A stretch of DNA of 64,000 nucleotides from Fictibacillus solisalsi (GCF_900103485.1 NZ_FNHW01000001.1:2253057-2317056), one strand, 5' to 3'; numbered from the stretch's first letter, positions 37,138 to 46,432 are shown. Numbers and translations: made by a program. The notes: a model not told the origin generated them from the sequence alone.

Positions 37138-38331
37138 TCAAACGGTCTTTTTCTGAGAAAGTTCACCGGCAGCAATCTTTCTGTCGTACACTTGCGTAAG
37201 TGCCATGCTAATCAGGTACAAACCAAAAATGACACCAAAAACAGCGTTCATTCCCCAGATGTCCGCGAGAATGCCGCCAAATGATGGTCCGATCATACGT
37301 CCCGCTGTAGCCGTGCTGTTCACGATTCCCTGATAAAAGCCAGCCCTGCCAGCAGGAGCAAGTTCATTGGCAATGGAAGGAATCCCTGGCCAAACCAGCA
37401 TTTCCCCAAGTGTCAGAACCACCATCGCTCCAAGAAAACCTGAAAATGACTCAGCCTGGCACACTATAACAAACGAAAGAATAAAGATGACATAGCCTGC
37501 AAGAATTTGAGTTTTTGCGGCAGCGGCCCATTTTTTCAATACGTAGGCTAAGACCGGCTGCAAAAGGACAATCAACGCACCGTTCACCGTCCAAAGCAGA
37601 CTGTACAGTTTCAGGCTGATGCCTGTTTCCTGCGTAAAGACTGCAATCGTGGATTGCCATTGCACATAACAGATCCATGCCAGCAAATAGCCTGCACATA
37701 AAATGAGAAGACCGGTAAACATTGTTTTGTTCTGTATTCTCCTATTTTGCGTCAGAATGGTTTCAGGAGCAATCTCTGAAGCTTTGCTGCTCATCTCTTT
37801 AAAACCAAACAAAACAAGCAAGAAAAAAACAGCACAAAGGCTGGCATTTCCGATGAACGACCATTGAAACGAATAGGAAGCGACAAATCCGCCCGCAGCA
37901 GCTCCGAGCGCCACCCCCACATTCTGAGCTACATAAATGGCGTTAAATGCTTTTCTTCCGCCTTCTTTCCAGACGGTTCCCGCCATGGCATACATCGATG
38001 GAAAGGTCATTCCCATCCCGAATCCTATCACCGCAAGAAGAAAGGCATAAAAGAGAAATGTATGATAAAACACCAACAGTACCAGGGCCACAAGGGTGAT
38101 TGAGACTCCGGAAAGGATGGCACGGTAACCACCAAGCCGGTCAAATAACAGGCCGCCAGCCAGATTGCCAAGCACCCCGGCACCCGAATTGATCATGAGC
38201 ACAATTCCCGCAACAGTCAGCGACTTTTCGAGATGCTCATGTATGTAAATTGTATTCACTGGCCACAAAAAACTTGATCCTGTCACATTCAGGACCATGC
38301 CGATAATCAGCAGCCAAAGCGACTTTGGCAA
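37138..38331 (-). CDS. yttB: MFS transporter YttB-like
   Basis: A 397-residue major facilitator with 12 predicted helices, an N-terminal NVTGSSFLWPVNTIYIHEHL and LGNLAGGLLFDRLGGYRAI (motif A region of the loop between helices 2 and 3). A drug- or metabolite-efflux role is likely but the substrate is unknown. I prefer TTG 38331, which has GGGGGGG 6 nt upstream and starts PKSLWLLIIGM; ATG 38346 has no SD. Size and neighbourhood match B. subtilis YttB. Confidence 0.78.
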   Translation of the reverse strand: MPKSLWLLIIGMVLNVTGSSFLWPVNTIYIHEHLEKSLTVAGIVLMINSGAGVLGNLAGGLLFDRLGGYRAILSGVSITLVALVLLVFYHTFLFYAFLLAVIGFGMGMTFPSMYAMAGTVWKEGGRKAFNAIYVAQNVGVALGAAAGGFVASYSFQWSFIGNASLCAVFFLLVLFGFKEMSSKASEIAPETILTQNRRIQNKTMFTGLLILCAGYLLAWICYVQWQSTIAVFTQETGISLKLYSLLWTVNGALIVLLQPVLAYVLKKWAAAAKTQILAGYVIFILSFVIVCQAESFSGFLGAMVVLTLGEMLVWPGIPSIANELAPAGRAGFYQGIVNSTATAGRMIGPSFGGILADIWGMNAVFGVIFGLYLISMALTQVYDRKIAAGELSQKKTV

Positions 38332-38515
38332 TCCAAGCCCCCCCATTTCAGCAAAAGAATACCCTTAAGTATTGTAGTGCTTTTTCTGCGTGCTGACAAT
38401 TGTAAACGCTGTCTTCCTCTCCTTTTCCCCTATTGTTGGAGAATAGCCTCTCCCATGCTAAAATGGCATATAGTGCGTTAGTAAGGATTTTTGTTAAGTT
38501 AAGGAGTGAACCCAT

Positions 38516-39478
38516 TTGCCAGACCTAAGCGTTCCCGCCTATTTTGGCGACAAACGTTTTTATACATGGAATACCCATCTACGGAACCATTTTCATGAAA
38601 AAATAATCAAAGTCCCTCTCGATGGCGGCTTTGACTGTCCGAACCGTGATGGAAAAGCAGCATACGGCGGCTGCACCTTCTGCTCACAGAGCGGGTCCGG
38701 GGATTTTGCAGGGGACCGTCGTGATGATTTGATCACCCAGTTTCATACAGTAAAAGAACGTATGCACCGAAAGTGGAAAAAAGGGAAATACCTTGGCTAT
38801 TTCCAGGCTTTTTCCAACACCTATGCCCCCGTGGAAAAGCTGCGGGAAATGTTTGAATCCATTCTGGAGCAGAAAGATGTCGTTGGCTTGGCCATTGCGA
38901 CCCGTCCCGACTGTTTGCCTGATGATGTGGTTGAATATCTTGCCGAGCTTAATAAACGGACTTACCTGTGGGTCGAACTGGGCCTTCAAACGGTCCATGA
39001 ACGGACTGCCCTTCTCATCAACCGTGCCCACGACTACCCAACCTATGTTGAAGGTGTGCAAAAGCTCCGTCAACATAATATTCGGGTGTGCTCCCATATT
39101 ATTAACGGGCTTCCACTGGAAACACCTGAAATGATGATGGAGACGGCAAGAGAAGTAGCCAGACTGGATGTGCAGGGCATCAAGATCCATTTGCTTCACC
39201 TGTTGAAAAAAACACCGATGGTCAAGCAATACGACAAGGGAATGCTTCAGTTCCTGGACTTTGATACCTATGTCAATCTCGTATGCGACCAACTTGAGAT
39301 TCTCCCCCCTGAAATAATGATTCACCGCCTCACGGGAGACGGGCCCCCTGATTTAATGATTGGCCCGATGTGGAGCATGAATAAATGGAAAGTTCTTAAC
39401 GCGATTGAAAGCGAACTAGAACGAAGAAACAGTTACCAAGGAAAATATTATACTAAAGAAATGGTGAGGCCGCTATGA
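38516..39478 (+). CDS. ytqA: Radical-SAM protein YtqA (TIGR01212 family)
   Basis: A 320-residue radical-SAM enzyme. The cluster ligands lie in GFDCPNRDG and GGCTFCSQSGSGDF near residues 37-62. ATRPDCLPD and ELGLQTVHE are in the TIM barrel, and a C-terminal HRLTGDGPPDLMIGP is typical of the YtqA/YhcC family. Recent work in B. subtilis links YtqA with the methyltransferase YtqB in 5-methylaminomethyl-2-thiouridine formation in tRNA; I take its role from that. It starts at TTG 38516 (SD AAGGAGTG) and overlaps ytqB by 4 nt. Confidence 0.88.
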   Translation: MPDLSVPAYFGDKRFYTWNTHLRNHFHEKIIKVPLDGGFDCPNRDGKAAYGGCTFCSQSGSGDFAGDRRDDLITQFHTVKERMHRKWKKGKYLGYFQAFSNTYAPVEKLREMFESILEQKDVVGLAIATRPDCLPDDVVEYLAELNKRTYLWVELGLQTVHERTALLINRAHDYPTYVEGVQKLRQHNIRVCSHIINGLPLETPEMMMETAREVARLDVQGIKIHLLHLLKKTPMVKQYDKGMLQFLDFDTYVNLVCDQLEILPPEIMIHRLTGDGPPDLMIGPMWSMNKWKVLNAIESELERRNSYQGKYYTKEMVRPL

Positions 39479-40047
39479 ATCTACAAGGAATACTGCCATT
39501 TGCCAGAACATTGCTTTCAGCGGCCGCATCAGAGGGAAGTACTGTTATCGATGCCACATGCGGAAACGGGAATGACACGCTTTATCTTTCCCGGTTGGTC
39601 GGTAAGAGCGGCCGTGTGTTTGGATTTGACATCCAGGAACTTGCGATTCAAAACACCACCCGCCGTCTGTTGGAAGAACACGCTTTTGACAATGTAACCC
39701 TTTTTAACGCCGGCCACAATACGATGAAATCCATCATTCCACTGGAATACCACGGCTCGATTGCAGCTGCTATCTTTAATCTCGGCTATTTGCCCGGTGG
39801 AAATAAAGAGATTGTTACACAAAGCGATTCCACAATAGAAGCACTGGAACAGCTTTATGATCTGCTTGCTCCCGCGGGAATCGCCGTACTGGTCATCTAC
39901 CACGGGCATGAACAAGGAAAAAAAGAACGGGATGCTGTTTTAAAGTATGCCAGGCAACTGGATCAGCAAAAAGCCCATGTCCTGCAATACGGGTTTATTA
40001 ATCAAAAAAACAATCCTCCTTTTATTGTGGCGATTGAAAAAAGATAA
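39475..40047 (+). CDS. ytqB: tRNA 5-aminomethyl-2-thiouridine methyltransferase YtqB (MnmM)
   Basis: A 190-residue SAM-dependent methyltransferase with motif I VIDATCGNGNDTLYLSRLVG, the acidic motif VFGFDIQELAI, and NLGYLPGG in place of the common NPPY motif. B. subtilis YtqB (MnmM) methylates the 5-aminomethyl group of wobble 2-thiouridine. Coupled to ytqA by an ATGA overlap, so the pair very probably acts in one modification pathway. Confidence 0.88.
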   Translation: MNLQGILPFARTLLSAAASEGSTVIDATCGNGNDTLYLSRLVGKSGRVFGFDIQELAIQNTTRRLLEEHAFDNVTLFNAGHNTMKSIIPLEYHGSIAAAIFNLGYLPGGNKEIVTQSDSTIEALEQLYDLLAPAGIAVLVIYHGHEQGKKERDAVLKYARQLDQQKAHVLQYGFINQKNNPPFIVAIEKR

Positions 40048-40080
40048 GAGCGGAAACTGCATGCGCAGTATCCGCTCTTT
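40046..40080. terminator. Terminator between ytqB and ytpB
   Basis: AGAGCGGA/TCCGCTCT stem, continued by ACTGC/GCAGT, then T5. Between convergent genes; it directly abuts both stops. Confidence 0.85.
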
Positions 40081-41145
40081 TTATACAGAAGGCTTTAGTC
40101 GTTGCATCAATCTTCGGTTCATGTAAAAGAAATAGGTTATTCCTCCGCCCATTTTCATGATCTTGCCTGCCGCCTTTTTAATGCCAGGGTGGCGGTCGAC
40201 CTTCTGATCGGCAAGATAGATACCAAGCAGTCCTCTGTTGATGAGTTTGTGAAATTTGCTGTCCGGCAGCCGCTGAATGCTGTGGTCAGCCTGTTCAACA
40301 AAATGGCCAAACCGCTCCAGAAGCTGATTTCCGTTTTCGTAGTACGAGCAAAAGTTAAGGTCGCCCCCCTCTTCATCTTCCTGCTGGTCCACAAAATAAT
40401 CGAGCAAAATATGCAAACCTTGAACCCAGGGAAAATAGCCGTTTTTAATGACCTGAACCTGTTCAGCAGTCAAACTTTTCTGTGAAGCATAGGAGACCAG
40501 GCAAAAAATACCCAGTGTCGAGCCTGTACAGGCCGAAAATTCATACCAGCTCATGGCAGGCAGCGAATCCTTGTGGCTTCGGTACCAGGCCTGCAGCCTC
40601 GGTACCCGTTCCTCAATCATCACATGCTTATGTATTTGCAAATCACAATAATAATGTGCGAGATCAAGCAGTGAATCCGCGATGGAAGAATAATGCGGAA
40701 TTTCAGACAGAATGCGCTGACATGTCTGTACCAGGCTCCAAAGGTAATCCCCATCATTTTGATCTTCTCTCAGGCGATAGTAATTTTTCCTTTCAGCCCC
40801 CGGTGTCAGTGCATGAATCATAGATTCATGCAACGCTTCAAAATCTTTGGGATCGAGTGAAGTGCTTCGGTCACAGAGATTATCCAAATAGTCGCTGATT
40901 GTCTGATAGGCTACCACAAATTCAATAACCTTTTGCCGCTGTTCACCTGCCAGAAGAGCCAGTATGGCTCCTCCCTGGCAATGGAATTCCTTTGTATCAA
41001 TACTCATAAGAGCCTGTTTTCTAAGTTCGTCATTGGGGATGGTCTCTGCCTTTTCCCGCCAATTCTCTAAATAAAGTGCTACATCGGGCAGAACATTGCG
41101 ATAGATGCGATACATTAATGCCCAAGGTTGATTCGGTACATTCAT
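40081..41145 (-). CDS. ytpB: Tetraprenyl-beta-curcumene synthase YtpB
   Basis: A 354-residue DUF2600-family terpene synthase. In Bacillus it cyclises C35 heptaprenyl diphosphate to tetraprenyl-beta-curcumene, a precursor of membrane sesquarterpenes found in spores. The family block TISDYLDNLCDRSTSLDP (near residue 95) contains the Asp-rich metal site, and HYYCDLQIHKHV is also present. ATG 41145 with SD GGGGTGG fits the family N-terminus MNVPNQPWALMYR. It lies 32 nt downstream of ytpA in a shared operon. Confidence 0.9.
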   Translation of the reverse strand: MNVPNQPWALMYRIYRNVLPDVALYLENWREKAETIPNDELRKQALMSIDTKEFHCQGGAILALLAGEQRQKVIEFVVAYQTISDYLDNLCDRSTSLDPKDFEALHESMIHALTPGAERKNYYRLREDQNDGDYLWSLVQTCQRILSEIPHYSSIADSLLDLAHYYCDLQIHKHVMIEERVPRLQAWYRSHKDSLPAMSWYEFSACTGSTLGIFCLVSYASQKSLTAEQVQVIKNGYFPWVQGLHILLDYFVDQQEDEEGGDLNFCSYYENGNQLLERFGHFVEQADHSIQRLPDSKFHKLINRGLLGIYLADQKVDRHPGIKKAAGKIMKMGGGITYFFYMNRRLMQRLKPSV

Positions 41146-41177
41146 TTCAATTTTCCACCCCTTGCAATCATCAAAAA

Positions 41178-41957
41178 TCAAAAATAAAGATTTATATACG
41201 ATTTCATAAATTTAAAAACATCATCCCGTTCCGGCTCGTTCAGCACTTCATGATACAAGCCCGGGTATTCTTTATACATTTTATCATGGAGTTCAAGCCG
41301 GTTAAACCAACTGCGGACCTCACGTTTATCCACAATCCGGTCGTCTCCTCCTTGTATGACCAAAAGCGGCACGTTCGGAAAGCGGTCCGTCTCCTGGTGA
41401 GCTTGTTTCATGGCGCTTACAAGCTCACGGTACCATCTTACTGACACCTTCTCCACCAGCAGCGGATCGGAAGCATCCCGCAGTAGAACTTGTTCATTTC
41501 TTGTTTTGTTGACAGGATCAAGATTGGCAGAAAATTTAATGGAAGGAGCCACTCGGTTCAGGACCCTCGAAAGTGTTTCAATTCCCTTCTTGGGTGGACT
41601 CGCGATGCCCAAGCAAGGTGACGAAAGGATGATGCCTTTTAAGTTAAAGTTCTTCTGCGTTGCCGCACGAATAGCGGCAAGTCCTCCCATGCTGTGGCCA
41701 AAAAGGATTACAGGAAGGGAGTACCGATCTGCTTCTGTAATCCATTCTTCTATCGTGCGAATATATTCATCAAAAGAATCGATGTGCCCCCGGCGGCGGG
41801 TGGTCGTTCCCTGTCCGGGAAGGTCTCCCATTACGACGTGGAAGCCTGCCGCATTAAACTGCTGAATCAGCCATTCATAGCGGCCATGATATTCTCCCGC
41901 ACCATGGACCATGATGACAACACCTTTTACTTCATCCTCAGTTTCCCACTTCCACAT
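41178..41957 (-). CDS. ytpA: Alpha/beta-hydrolase YtpA (lysophospholipase-like)
   Basis: A 259-residue alpha/beta-hydrolase of the Hydrolase_4 group. Oxyanion region VMVHGAGEYHGRYEW, nucleophile elbow LFGHSMGGLAA with the catalytic Ser near residue 92, Asp in GGDDRIVDK, and His in GLYHEVLNE. In B. subtilis YtpA is needed for the phospholipid antibiotic bacilysocin. Pairing with ytpB is conserved. No signal peptide. Confidence 0.87.
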   Translation of the reverse strand: MWKWETEDEVKGVVIMVHGAGEYHGRYEWLIQQFNAAGFHVVMGDLPGQGTTTRRRGHIDSFDEYIRTIEEWITEADRYSLPVILFGHSMGGLAAIRAATQKNFNLKGIILSSPCLGIASPPKKGIETLSRVLNRVAPSIKFSANLDPVNKTRNEQVLLRDASDPLLVEKVSVRWYRELVSAMKQAHQETDRFPNVPLLVIQGGDDRIVDKREVRSWFNRLELHDKMYKEYPGLYHEVLNEPERDDVFKFMKSYINLYF

Positions 41958-42059
41958 AACAGCATCCCCTTCTCGAAATAATTATCCTTTGATAGAATAA
42001 AATGAAAAGCTAAAAACAGTTTAAAACCCGATTTTATTTGAAAACAGGATGTGATACGT

Positions 42060-42578
42060 ATGATCTACCCTTACAATGGAAAAAATCCAGTCATTGCAAA
42101 AAGTGCCTATATTGCAGATTATGTAACCATCACCGGCGATGTGACCATCGGGGAAAACAGTTCCATCTGGTTTAACACTGTCATACGCGGAGATGTTTCT
42201 CCGACGATTATCGGCAATGGCGTAAATATTCAGGATAACTCGGTTCTTCACCAAAGCCCCAACCGTCCCCTGATCCTTGAAGACGGAGTGACGGTTGGAC
42301 ACAGTGTTATTTTACATAGCAGTCTCATCCGGAAAAAGGCTCTGATCGGAATGGGCTCACTGGTTCTTGATGGTGCTGAAATTGGCGAAGGCGCATTTAT
42401 CGGTGCCGGCAGCCTTGTTCCCCCAGGAAAAAAGATACCGCCAAATTCACTTGCGTTTGGCCGTCCAGCCAAAGTGATTCGGGAATTAAACGCTGACGAC
42501 ATCGCCGATATGAACCGCATTCGCCGTGAATATCAGGAAAAAGGCCAGTATTACAAGTCGCTTTCCGAATCCGATTGA
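42060..42578 (+). CDS. ytoA: Gamma-carbonic-anhydrase family protein YtoA
   Basis: A 172-residue left-handed beta-helix protein of hexapeptide repeats (VTIGENSSIWFNTVIRGD, GNGVNIQDNSVLHQSP). Zinc-ligand histidines are in VLHQS, TVGHSVILHS. It keeps the gamma-carbonic anhydrase scaffold, though carbonic anhydrase activity of YtoA is not established. ATG 42060 matches the B. subtilis start (MIYPY); a GTG at 42051 is open but lies in the SD region. Its last 28 nt overlap the convergent VOC gene. Confidence 0.88.
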   Translation: MIYPYNGKNPVIAKSAYIADYVTITGDVTIGENSSIWFNTVIRGDVSPTIIGNGVNIQDNSVLHQSPNRPLILEDGVTVGHSVILHSSLIRKKALIGMGSLVLDGAEIGEGAFIGAGSLVPPGKKIPPNSLAFGRPAKVIRELNADDIADMNRIRREYQEKGQYYKSLSESD

Positions 42579-42952
42579 CGATCACCGTTAAACTCGATTA
42601 AGTTACCGTCCGGATCACATACATATACCTGGTGCCATGGCGTCTTATTCTCCGGTTTATTATGGTATGGCACCTTGAAGTGATCCAGTTTTTTCAATAA
42701 TCCTGAAATATCGGTCACCCGTATGGCAAAATGGCCATCCCGGCTGTCCAGGTCATCCGTTCCTCTTAATGCTTTTCCCTGCGGGTTTACAATCAAATGA
42801 AGCTGTGTGGCGCCAAAAGTGTACCATACGCCTGGAAAACCAAACTGCGGACGCTCCTTGTCTGCTTTAAACCCCAATATGCCTTCATAAAAATACAATG
42901 CTTTCTTCAAATCAGTTACCACTAGTGAAACGTGATGGATTCCTTCGTACAT
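42551..42952 (-). CDS. VOC-superfamily (glyoxalase/dioxygenase-fold) protein
   Basis: A 133-residue protein of the vicinal oxygen chelate fold with two beta-alpha-beta-beta-beta modules. GIHHVSLVVTDLKKALYFYEG contributes a metal His, TFGATQLHLIV a second, and DPDGNLIEFNGDR the C-terminal Glu. Substrate unknown (glyoxalase, fosfomycin-type or isomerase roles are possible). ATG 42952 with SD AAAGGGG. The 3' end overlaps ytoA by 28 nt tail to tail. Confidence 0.8.
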   Translation of the reverse strand: MYEGIHHVSLVVTDLKKALYFYEGILGFKADKERPQFGFPGVWYTFGATQLHLIVNPQGKALRGTDDLDSRDGHFAIRVTDISGLLKKLDHFKVPYHNKPENKTPWHQVYVCDPDGNLIEFNGDRQSDSESDL

Positions 42953-43072
42953 GGCTTCCCCTTTCATTCATCTCTAAATTTTTTCCGTTCATATTGCATG
43001 TTCTGGATAAATCATACCACAAGATGATTTCCTATTTAAATGGATAAACCCCAGAAGCCCTTTTTCCCTGTA

Positions 43073-43102
43073 GTCATATTCCCCCCTCTTGTTCAATAAA
43101 GT
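43073..43102 (+). promoter_or_regulatory. Possible sigma-E promoter of cotJABC
   Basis: GTCATATT (43073-43080) fits the sigma-E -35 consensus well. 13 nt later CAATAAAGT (43094-43102) is a weaker -10. It lies 31 nt before cotJA. B. subtilis cotJ is sigma-E dependent. Confidence 0.45.
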
Positions 43103-43132
43103 AGTAAGAGCCCTTTTTTGGAGGTGAACCTG

Positions 43133-43345
43133 TTGAAACCTATAAAATCCTATACCCCTTATCACAGTCCGTTTGATCCCTGCCCTCCCATCGGGAGAAA
43201 GTACTACCGCACTCCACCTCAACTGTACATGACGTTCCAGCCGCCAAACCTGCCGCAGTTTTCTCCGAGGGAAGCATTGCAGAAAGGAACCCTTTGGCCG
43301 GCGTTCTACGATTTTTATGAAAACCCTTATGATCGGAGGAGTTAA
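43133..43345 (+). CDS. cotJA: Spore coat-associated protein CotJA
   Basis: A 70-residue Pro/Tyr-rich protein (SPFDPCPPIGRKYYRTPPQL, FSPREALQKGTLWPAFYDFY) of the CotJA family, required for assembly of CotJC into the spore coat. It starts at TTG 43133, 6 nt after SD GGAGGTG; upstream TTG in frame lies before this SD. First of three closely spaced genes; cotJB begins 4 nt after its stop. Confidence 0.9.
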   Translation: MKPIKSYTPYHSPFDPCPPIGRKYYRTPPQLYMTFQPPNLPQFSPREALQKGTLWPAFYDFYENPYDRRS

Positions 43346-43349
43346 GCAA

Positions 43350-43613
43350 ATGGAAAATAGCCTTCCTGCCGACTATTACAGACTTCTGGAAGAATTGCAG
43401 GCTGTGGATTTTGTGCTGGTTGAATTGACGCTGTATCTTGATACCCATCCTAATGACACCGCAAGCATTCATCAGTTTAATCATTATGCACAAGAGCGAA
43501 AAAAACTGAAAAAAGCCATTGAATCTAAATACGGTCCCATGCAGCAGTTCGGAAACAGCTATTCAGGTACACCATGGGACTGGAACAAAGGGCCTTGGCC
43601 GTGGCAAGTGTAA
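43350..43613 (+). CDS. cotJB: Spore coat protein CotJB
   Basis: An 87-residue protein, same length as B. subtilis CotJB. YYRLLEELQAVDFVLVELTL, HPNDTASIHQFNHYAQERK and the aromatic C-terminus TPWDWNKGPWPWQ are typical. It works with CotJA and CotJC in the coat. SD GGAGGAG overlaps the cotJA stop region. Confidence 0.92.
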   Translation: MENSLPADYYRLLEELQAVDFVLVELTLYLDTHPNDTASIHQFNHYAQERKKLKKAIESKYGPMQQFGNSYSGTPWDWNKGPWPWQV

Positions 43614-43637
43614 ATGTAATTTTATTGGAGGGTGACC

Positions 43638-44207
43638 ATGTGGATTTATGAAAAAAAACTTCAATACCCGGTTAGAGTCAGTACCTGTAATCCCAGGCTC
43701 GCTAAATTTTTGATTGAACAATATGGAGGAGCGGATGGAGAGCTTGCGGCGGCGCTTCGTTACTTGAATCAGCGGTACAGCATTCCCGATAAGGTCATCG
43801 GGCTGTTAACGGATATTGGAACTGAGGAGTTTGCACATCTTGAAATGATTGCCACGATGGTCGTAAAACTAACCAAAGACGCCACGCCTCAACAGATGCG
43901 TGACGCCGGACTGGATGCCCATTATGCGAACCATGACAGTGCCCTTTTTTATCATAATGCAGCAGGTGTTCCATGGACCGCTTCTTACATTCAGGCCAAA
44001 GGAGATCCAATTGCAGACCTTTATGAAGACATAGCAGCTGAAGAAAAGGCGCGCGCCACCTATCAGTGGCTGATTGACATGTCGGACGATCCGGATCTCA
44101 ATGACGGTCTCCGTTTCTTGAGAGAGCGTGAAATTATCCATTCCATGAGGTTCCGGGAAGCTGTGGAAATTCTGAAAGAAGAACGCGACCGAAAAACCGT
44201 TTTCTGA
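43638..44207 (+). CDS. cotJC: Manganese catalase-like spore coat protein CotJC
   Basis: A 189-residue ferritin-fold protein of the manganese catalase family. The di-metal ligand residues lie in QYGGADGELAAALRYL, GTEEFAHLEMIATM, AAEEKARATYQWL and EREIIHSMRF. Probably protects or builds the spore coat. ATG 43638 (SD GGAGGG) is preferred over GTG 43632. Last gene of the operon, followed by a terminator. Confidence 0.93.
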   Translation: MWIYEKKLQYPVRVSTCNPRLAKFLIEQYGGADGELAAALRYLNQRYSIPDKVIGLLTDIGTEEFAHLEMIATMVVKLTKDATPQQMRDAGLDAHYANHDSALFYHNAAGVPWTASYIQAKGDPIADLYEDIAAEEKARATYQWLIDMSDDPDLNDGLRFLREREIIHSMRFREAVEILKEERDRKTVF

Positions 44208-44219
44208 CAGTCATTCTTA

Positions 44220-44243
44220 AAACCGCTGATTCATCAGTGGTTT
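44220..44243 (+). terminator. Terminator of cotJABC
   Basis: AAACCGCTGA/TCAGTGGTTT stem (one G.U pair), 4-nt loop, T6. Confidence 0.85.
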
Positions 44244-44338
44244 TTTATTTTTACAAACTCTTCATACTTCCTTAAAACTGGGACAAACATCCACTTGTAT
44301 GCTAAAGGAGAAATCAGCATTAAGACAGGAGGATGTTT

Positions 44339-44881
44339 ATGGCGAGGGTGACCGGCTGGATTTATGAAAAAGAATGCAGGTTGTTCAAATGGGTAAACAA
44401 CAGACTCCAGCATCGTTTGTTGGACAGGTACTTTAATGCCATTACCCACTTGGGCGGTGCAACCGCCACGATCATTACCACTCTTCTTATACTGCTCTTC
44501 GCACCTGATGGAGCAAGAATGTTTGCAGCTGCAGGTTTCCTGTCTCTCCTTCTCAGCCACATCCCTGTGGCCATCTCTAAGAAATGCTACCCCCGCAAGC
44601 GCCCATACCTCATGATACCAGGTACAAAAACCTTCAGCCATCCGCTGAAAGACCATTCCTTTCCGTCCGGACATACAACAGCGGTCTTCTCTGTTATCAT
44701 TCCGCTGTCTCTGATTCACCCTGGTCTGCTCTGGATTCTTCTTCCGCTGAGCTTCTCTGTCGGAATCTCCAGGATGTACCTTGGCTTGCATTATCCCACG
44801 GATGTCCTCGCAGGCATGATGCTCGGGATCAGTTCAGGAATCTTTTCCGTTTTCTTGATTCATTCTTATATCGGTTACTAA
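44339..44881 (+). CDS. PAP2-family membrane phosphatase
   Basis: A 180-residue polytopic membrane enzyme of the type 2 phosphatidic acid phosphatase family. The three-part active site is intact: KKCYPRKRPYL (KX6RP), DHSFPSGHTTAVFS (PSGH) and SRMYLGLHYPTDVLAG (SRX5HX3D). Acts on lipid phosphates such as undecaprenyl pyrophosphate or phosphatidate. ATG 44339 is 6 nt after AGGAGG; an ATG directly touching the SD is rejected. Substrate open. Confidence 0.87.
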   Translation: MARVTGWIYEKECRLFKWVNNRLQHRLLDRYFNAITHLGGATATIITTLLILLFAPDGARMFAAAGFLSLLLSHIPVAISKKCYPRKRPYLMIPGTKTFSHPLKDHSFPSGHTTAVFSVIIPLSLIHPGLLWILLPLSFSVGISRMYLGLHYPTDVLAGMMLGISSGIFSVFLIHSYIGY

Positions 44882-44908
44882 CCATCTATAATGTTCAGGA
44901 GGGGTTAC

Positions 44909-45136
44909 ATGAAAAGTGCGCTTCAGGAACACCGTTTGATGATTGTAAAAGAAATAAATCCCACTATCCATTCAGGATTCAATCTGCCAACAATCCTCAA
45001 GCTTCCTGTATTCATGAAATCCCTGGAGCATAAACCTCCTGATGATCTGCCGCTAAAAAAAGAAAAGCCGGCCCTTCCAGTGAGAAATCCCATTGGAAGG
45101 CCGGCTTTTTTATTTATGCGTTTGCTTGTTCTTTAA
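44909..45136 (+). CDS. Possible small gene running through the metK terminator
   Basis: A 75-residue frame starting at ATG 44909 after an excellent SD (AGGAGGGG, 6 nt spacing), 27 nt downstream of the PAP2 gene. The first 50 residues look protein-like ([20 protein letters not shown]...). The last third is read through the metK terminator hairpin and into the metK 3' end on the opposite strand, which is unusual. No family recognised; it may be spurious. Confidence 0.35.
   Translation: MKSALQEHRLMIVKEINPTIHSGFNLPTILKLPVFMKSLEHKPPDDLPLKKEKPALPVRNPIGRPAFLFMRLLVL
45063..45108 (-). terminator. Terminator of metK
   Basis: AAAAGCCGGC pairs with GCCGGCTTTT, continued by TTCCA/TGGAA, with T5 on the minus strand a few nt after the metK stop. 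Confidence 0.88.
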
Positions 45137-46313
45137 GTGCTTCTGCTTTATCTGTGTTTTCCCAAGGAAGCTCAACGTCTGTACGGCCGAAATGTCCATA
45201 TGCAGCTGTCTGCTTGTAAATCGGTCGGCGAAGATCGAGCATTTTGATGATTCCTGCCGGGCGAAGGTCAAAGTTCTTGCGCACAAGATCAACCAATACC
45301 TCTTCGGAAACTTTCCCTGTTTCAAACGTGTTTACAGCAATGGATACAGGCTGAGCTACACCAATGGCGTAAGCAAGCTGAACTTCAACTTTTTCAGCAA
45401 GACCGGATGCAACAATGTTTTTTGCAACATAACGTGCTGCATATGCTGCAGAACGGTCTACTTTGGTCGCGTCTTTCCCGGAGAACGCTCCACCACCGTG
45501 ACGGGCATATCCGCCATACGTATCAACAATAATTTTACGACCAGTTAAACCGGCATCACCTTGTGGTCCGCCAATTACAAAACGGCCAGTCGGGTTAATG
45601 AAGTACTTTGTATTTTCGTCAATCAATTCAGCAGGTACAACAGGCTTGATTACTTGTTCTTTAATATCCGCCTGGATTTGTTCAAGTGAAATCTCAGGGT
45701 GATGCTGAGTTGAAATAACAATCGTATCAATTCGAACCGGCTTGTCATCCTCATCGTATTCAACGGTTACTTGAGTTTTGCCATCAGGACGAAGGTATGG
45801 CACTTCTTCGGTTTTGCGCACTTCAGCCAATCGGCGGGACAGGCGGTGTGCTAATGAAATCGGAAGTGGCATAAGTTCAGGTGTTTCGTTGTTGGCATAG
45901 CCAAACATAAGACCCTGGTCACCAGCACCGATTGCTTCAATTTCTTCATCAGTCATCGAGCCTTCACGAGCTTCAAGTGCCTGGTCAACCCCCATCGCGA
46001 TATCAGCAGACTGCTCATCGATGGATGTCAGAACTGCACACGTTTCAGAGTCAAAACCATACTTCGCACGGTCATACCCGATTTCTTTGATTGTTTCCCG
46101 AACCACTTTCGGAATATCAACATATGTGGATGTAGTAATTTCTCCTGCAACGAGCACAAGTCCGGTCGTTACAGAAGTTTCACAAGCTACACGGGCATTT
46201 GGATCGTTAGCCAGGATTTCATCCAGGATCGCATCGGAAATTTGGTCACAAATTTTGTCCGGATGCCCTTCTGTAACTGATTCAGATGTAAAAAGACGAC
46301 GACTTTTAGACAA
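45114..46313 (-). CDS. metK: S-adenosylmethionine synthetase
   Basis: A 399-residue enzyme that makes SAM from methionine and ATP. Motifs are [18 protein letters not shown] at the N-terminus, [14 protein letters not shown] (substrate loop), [14 protein letters not shown] and the P-loop-like [16 protein letters not shown]. It starts at TTG 46313, 7 nt after AGGAGGATC, the same unusual start as B. subtilis metK; a longer upstream frame is rejected. Controlled by the SAM-I riboswitch upstream. Confidence 0.97.
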   Translation of the reverse strand: MSKSRRLFTSESVTEGHPDKICDQISDAILDEILANDPNARVACETSVTTGLVLVAGEITTSTYVDIPKVVRETIKEIGYDRAKYGFDSETCAVLTSIDEQSADIAMGVDQALEAREGSMTDEEIEAIGAGDQGLMFGYANNETPELMPLPISLAHRLSRRLAEVRKTEEVPYLRPDGKTQVTVEYDEDDKPVRIDTIVISTQHHPEISLEQIQADIKEQVIKPVVPAELIDENTKYFINPTGRFVIGGPQGDAGLTGRKIIVDTYGGYARHGGGAFSGKDATKVDRSAAYAARYVAKNIVASGLAEKVEVQLAYAIGVAQPVSIAVNTFETGKVSEEVLVDLVRKNFDLRPAGIIKMLDLRRPIYKQTAAYGHFGRTDVELPWENTDKAEALKEQANA

Positions 46314-46432
46314 TTGAGATCCTCCTTCTCTATTCAACGCATAGAGCAATATTTTTATAAGATACGGTACTCATTCCTATATGGATACTTTGTTTTTGTA
46401 AAATATTCAGGTTCAAACCATTTTGAGACATA

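Noticed and set aside
38684-39325. 213-codon minus-strand frame opposite ytqA
   Set aside because: Mirror frame of a radical-SAM gene with intact motifs; no SD.
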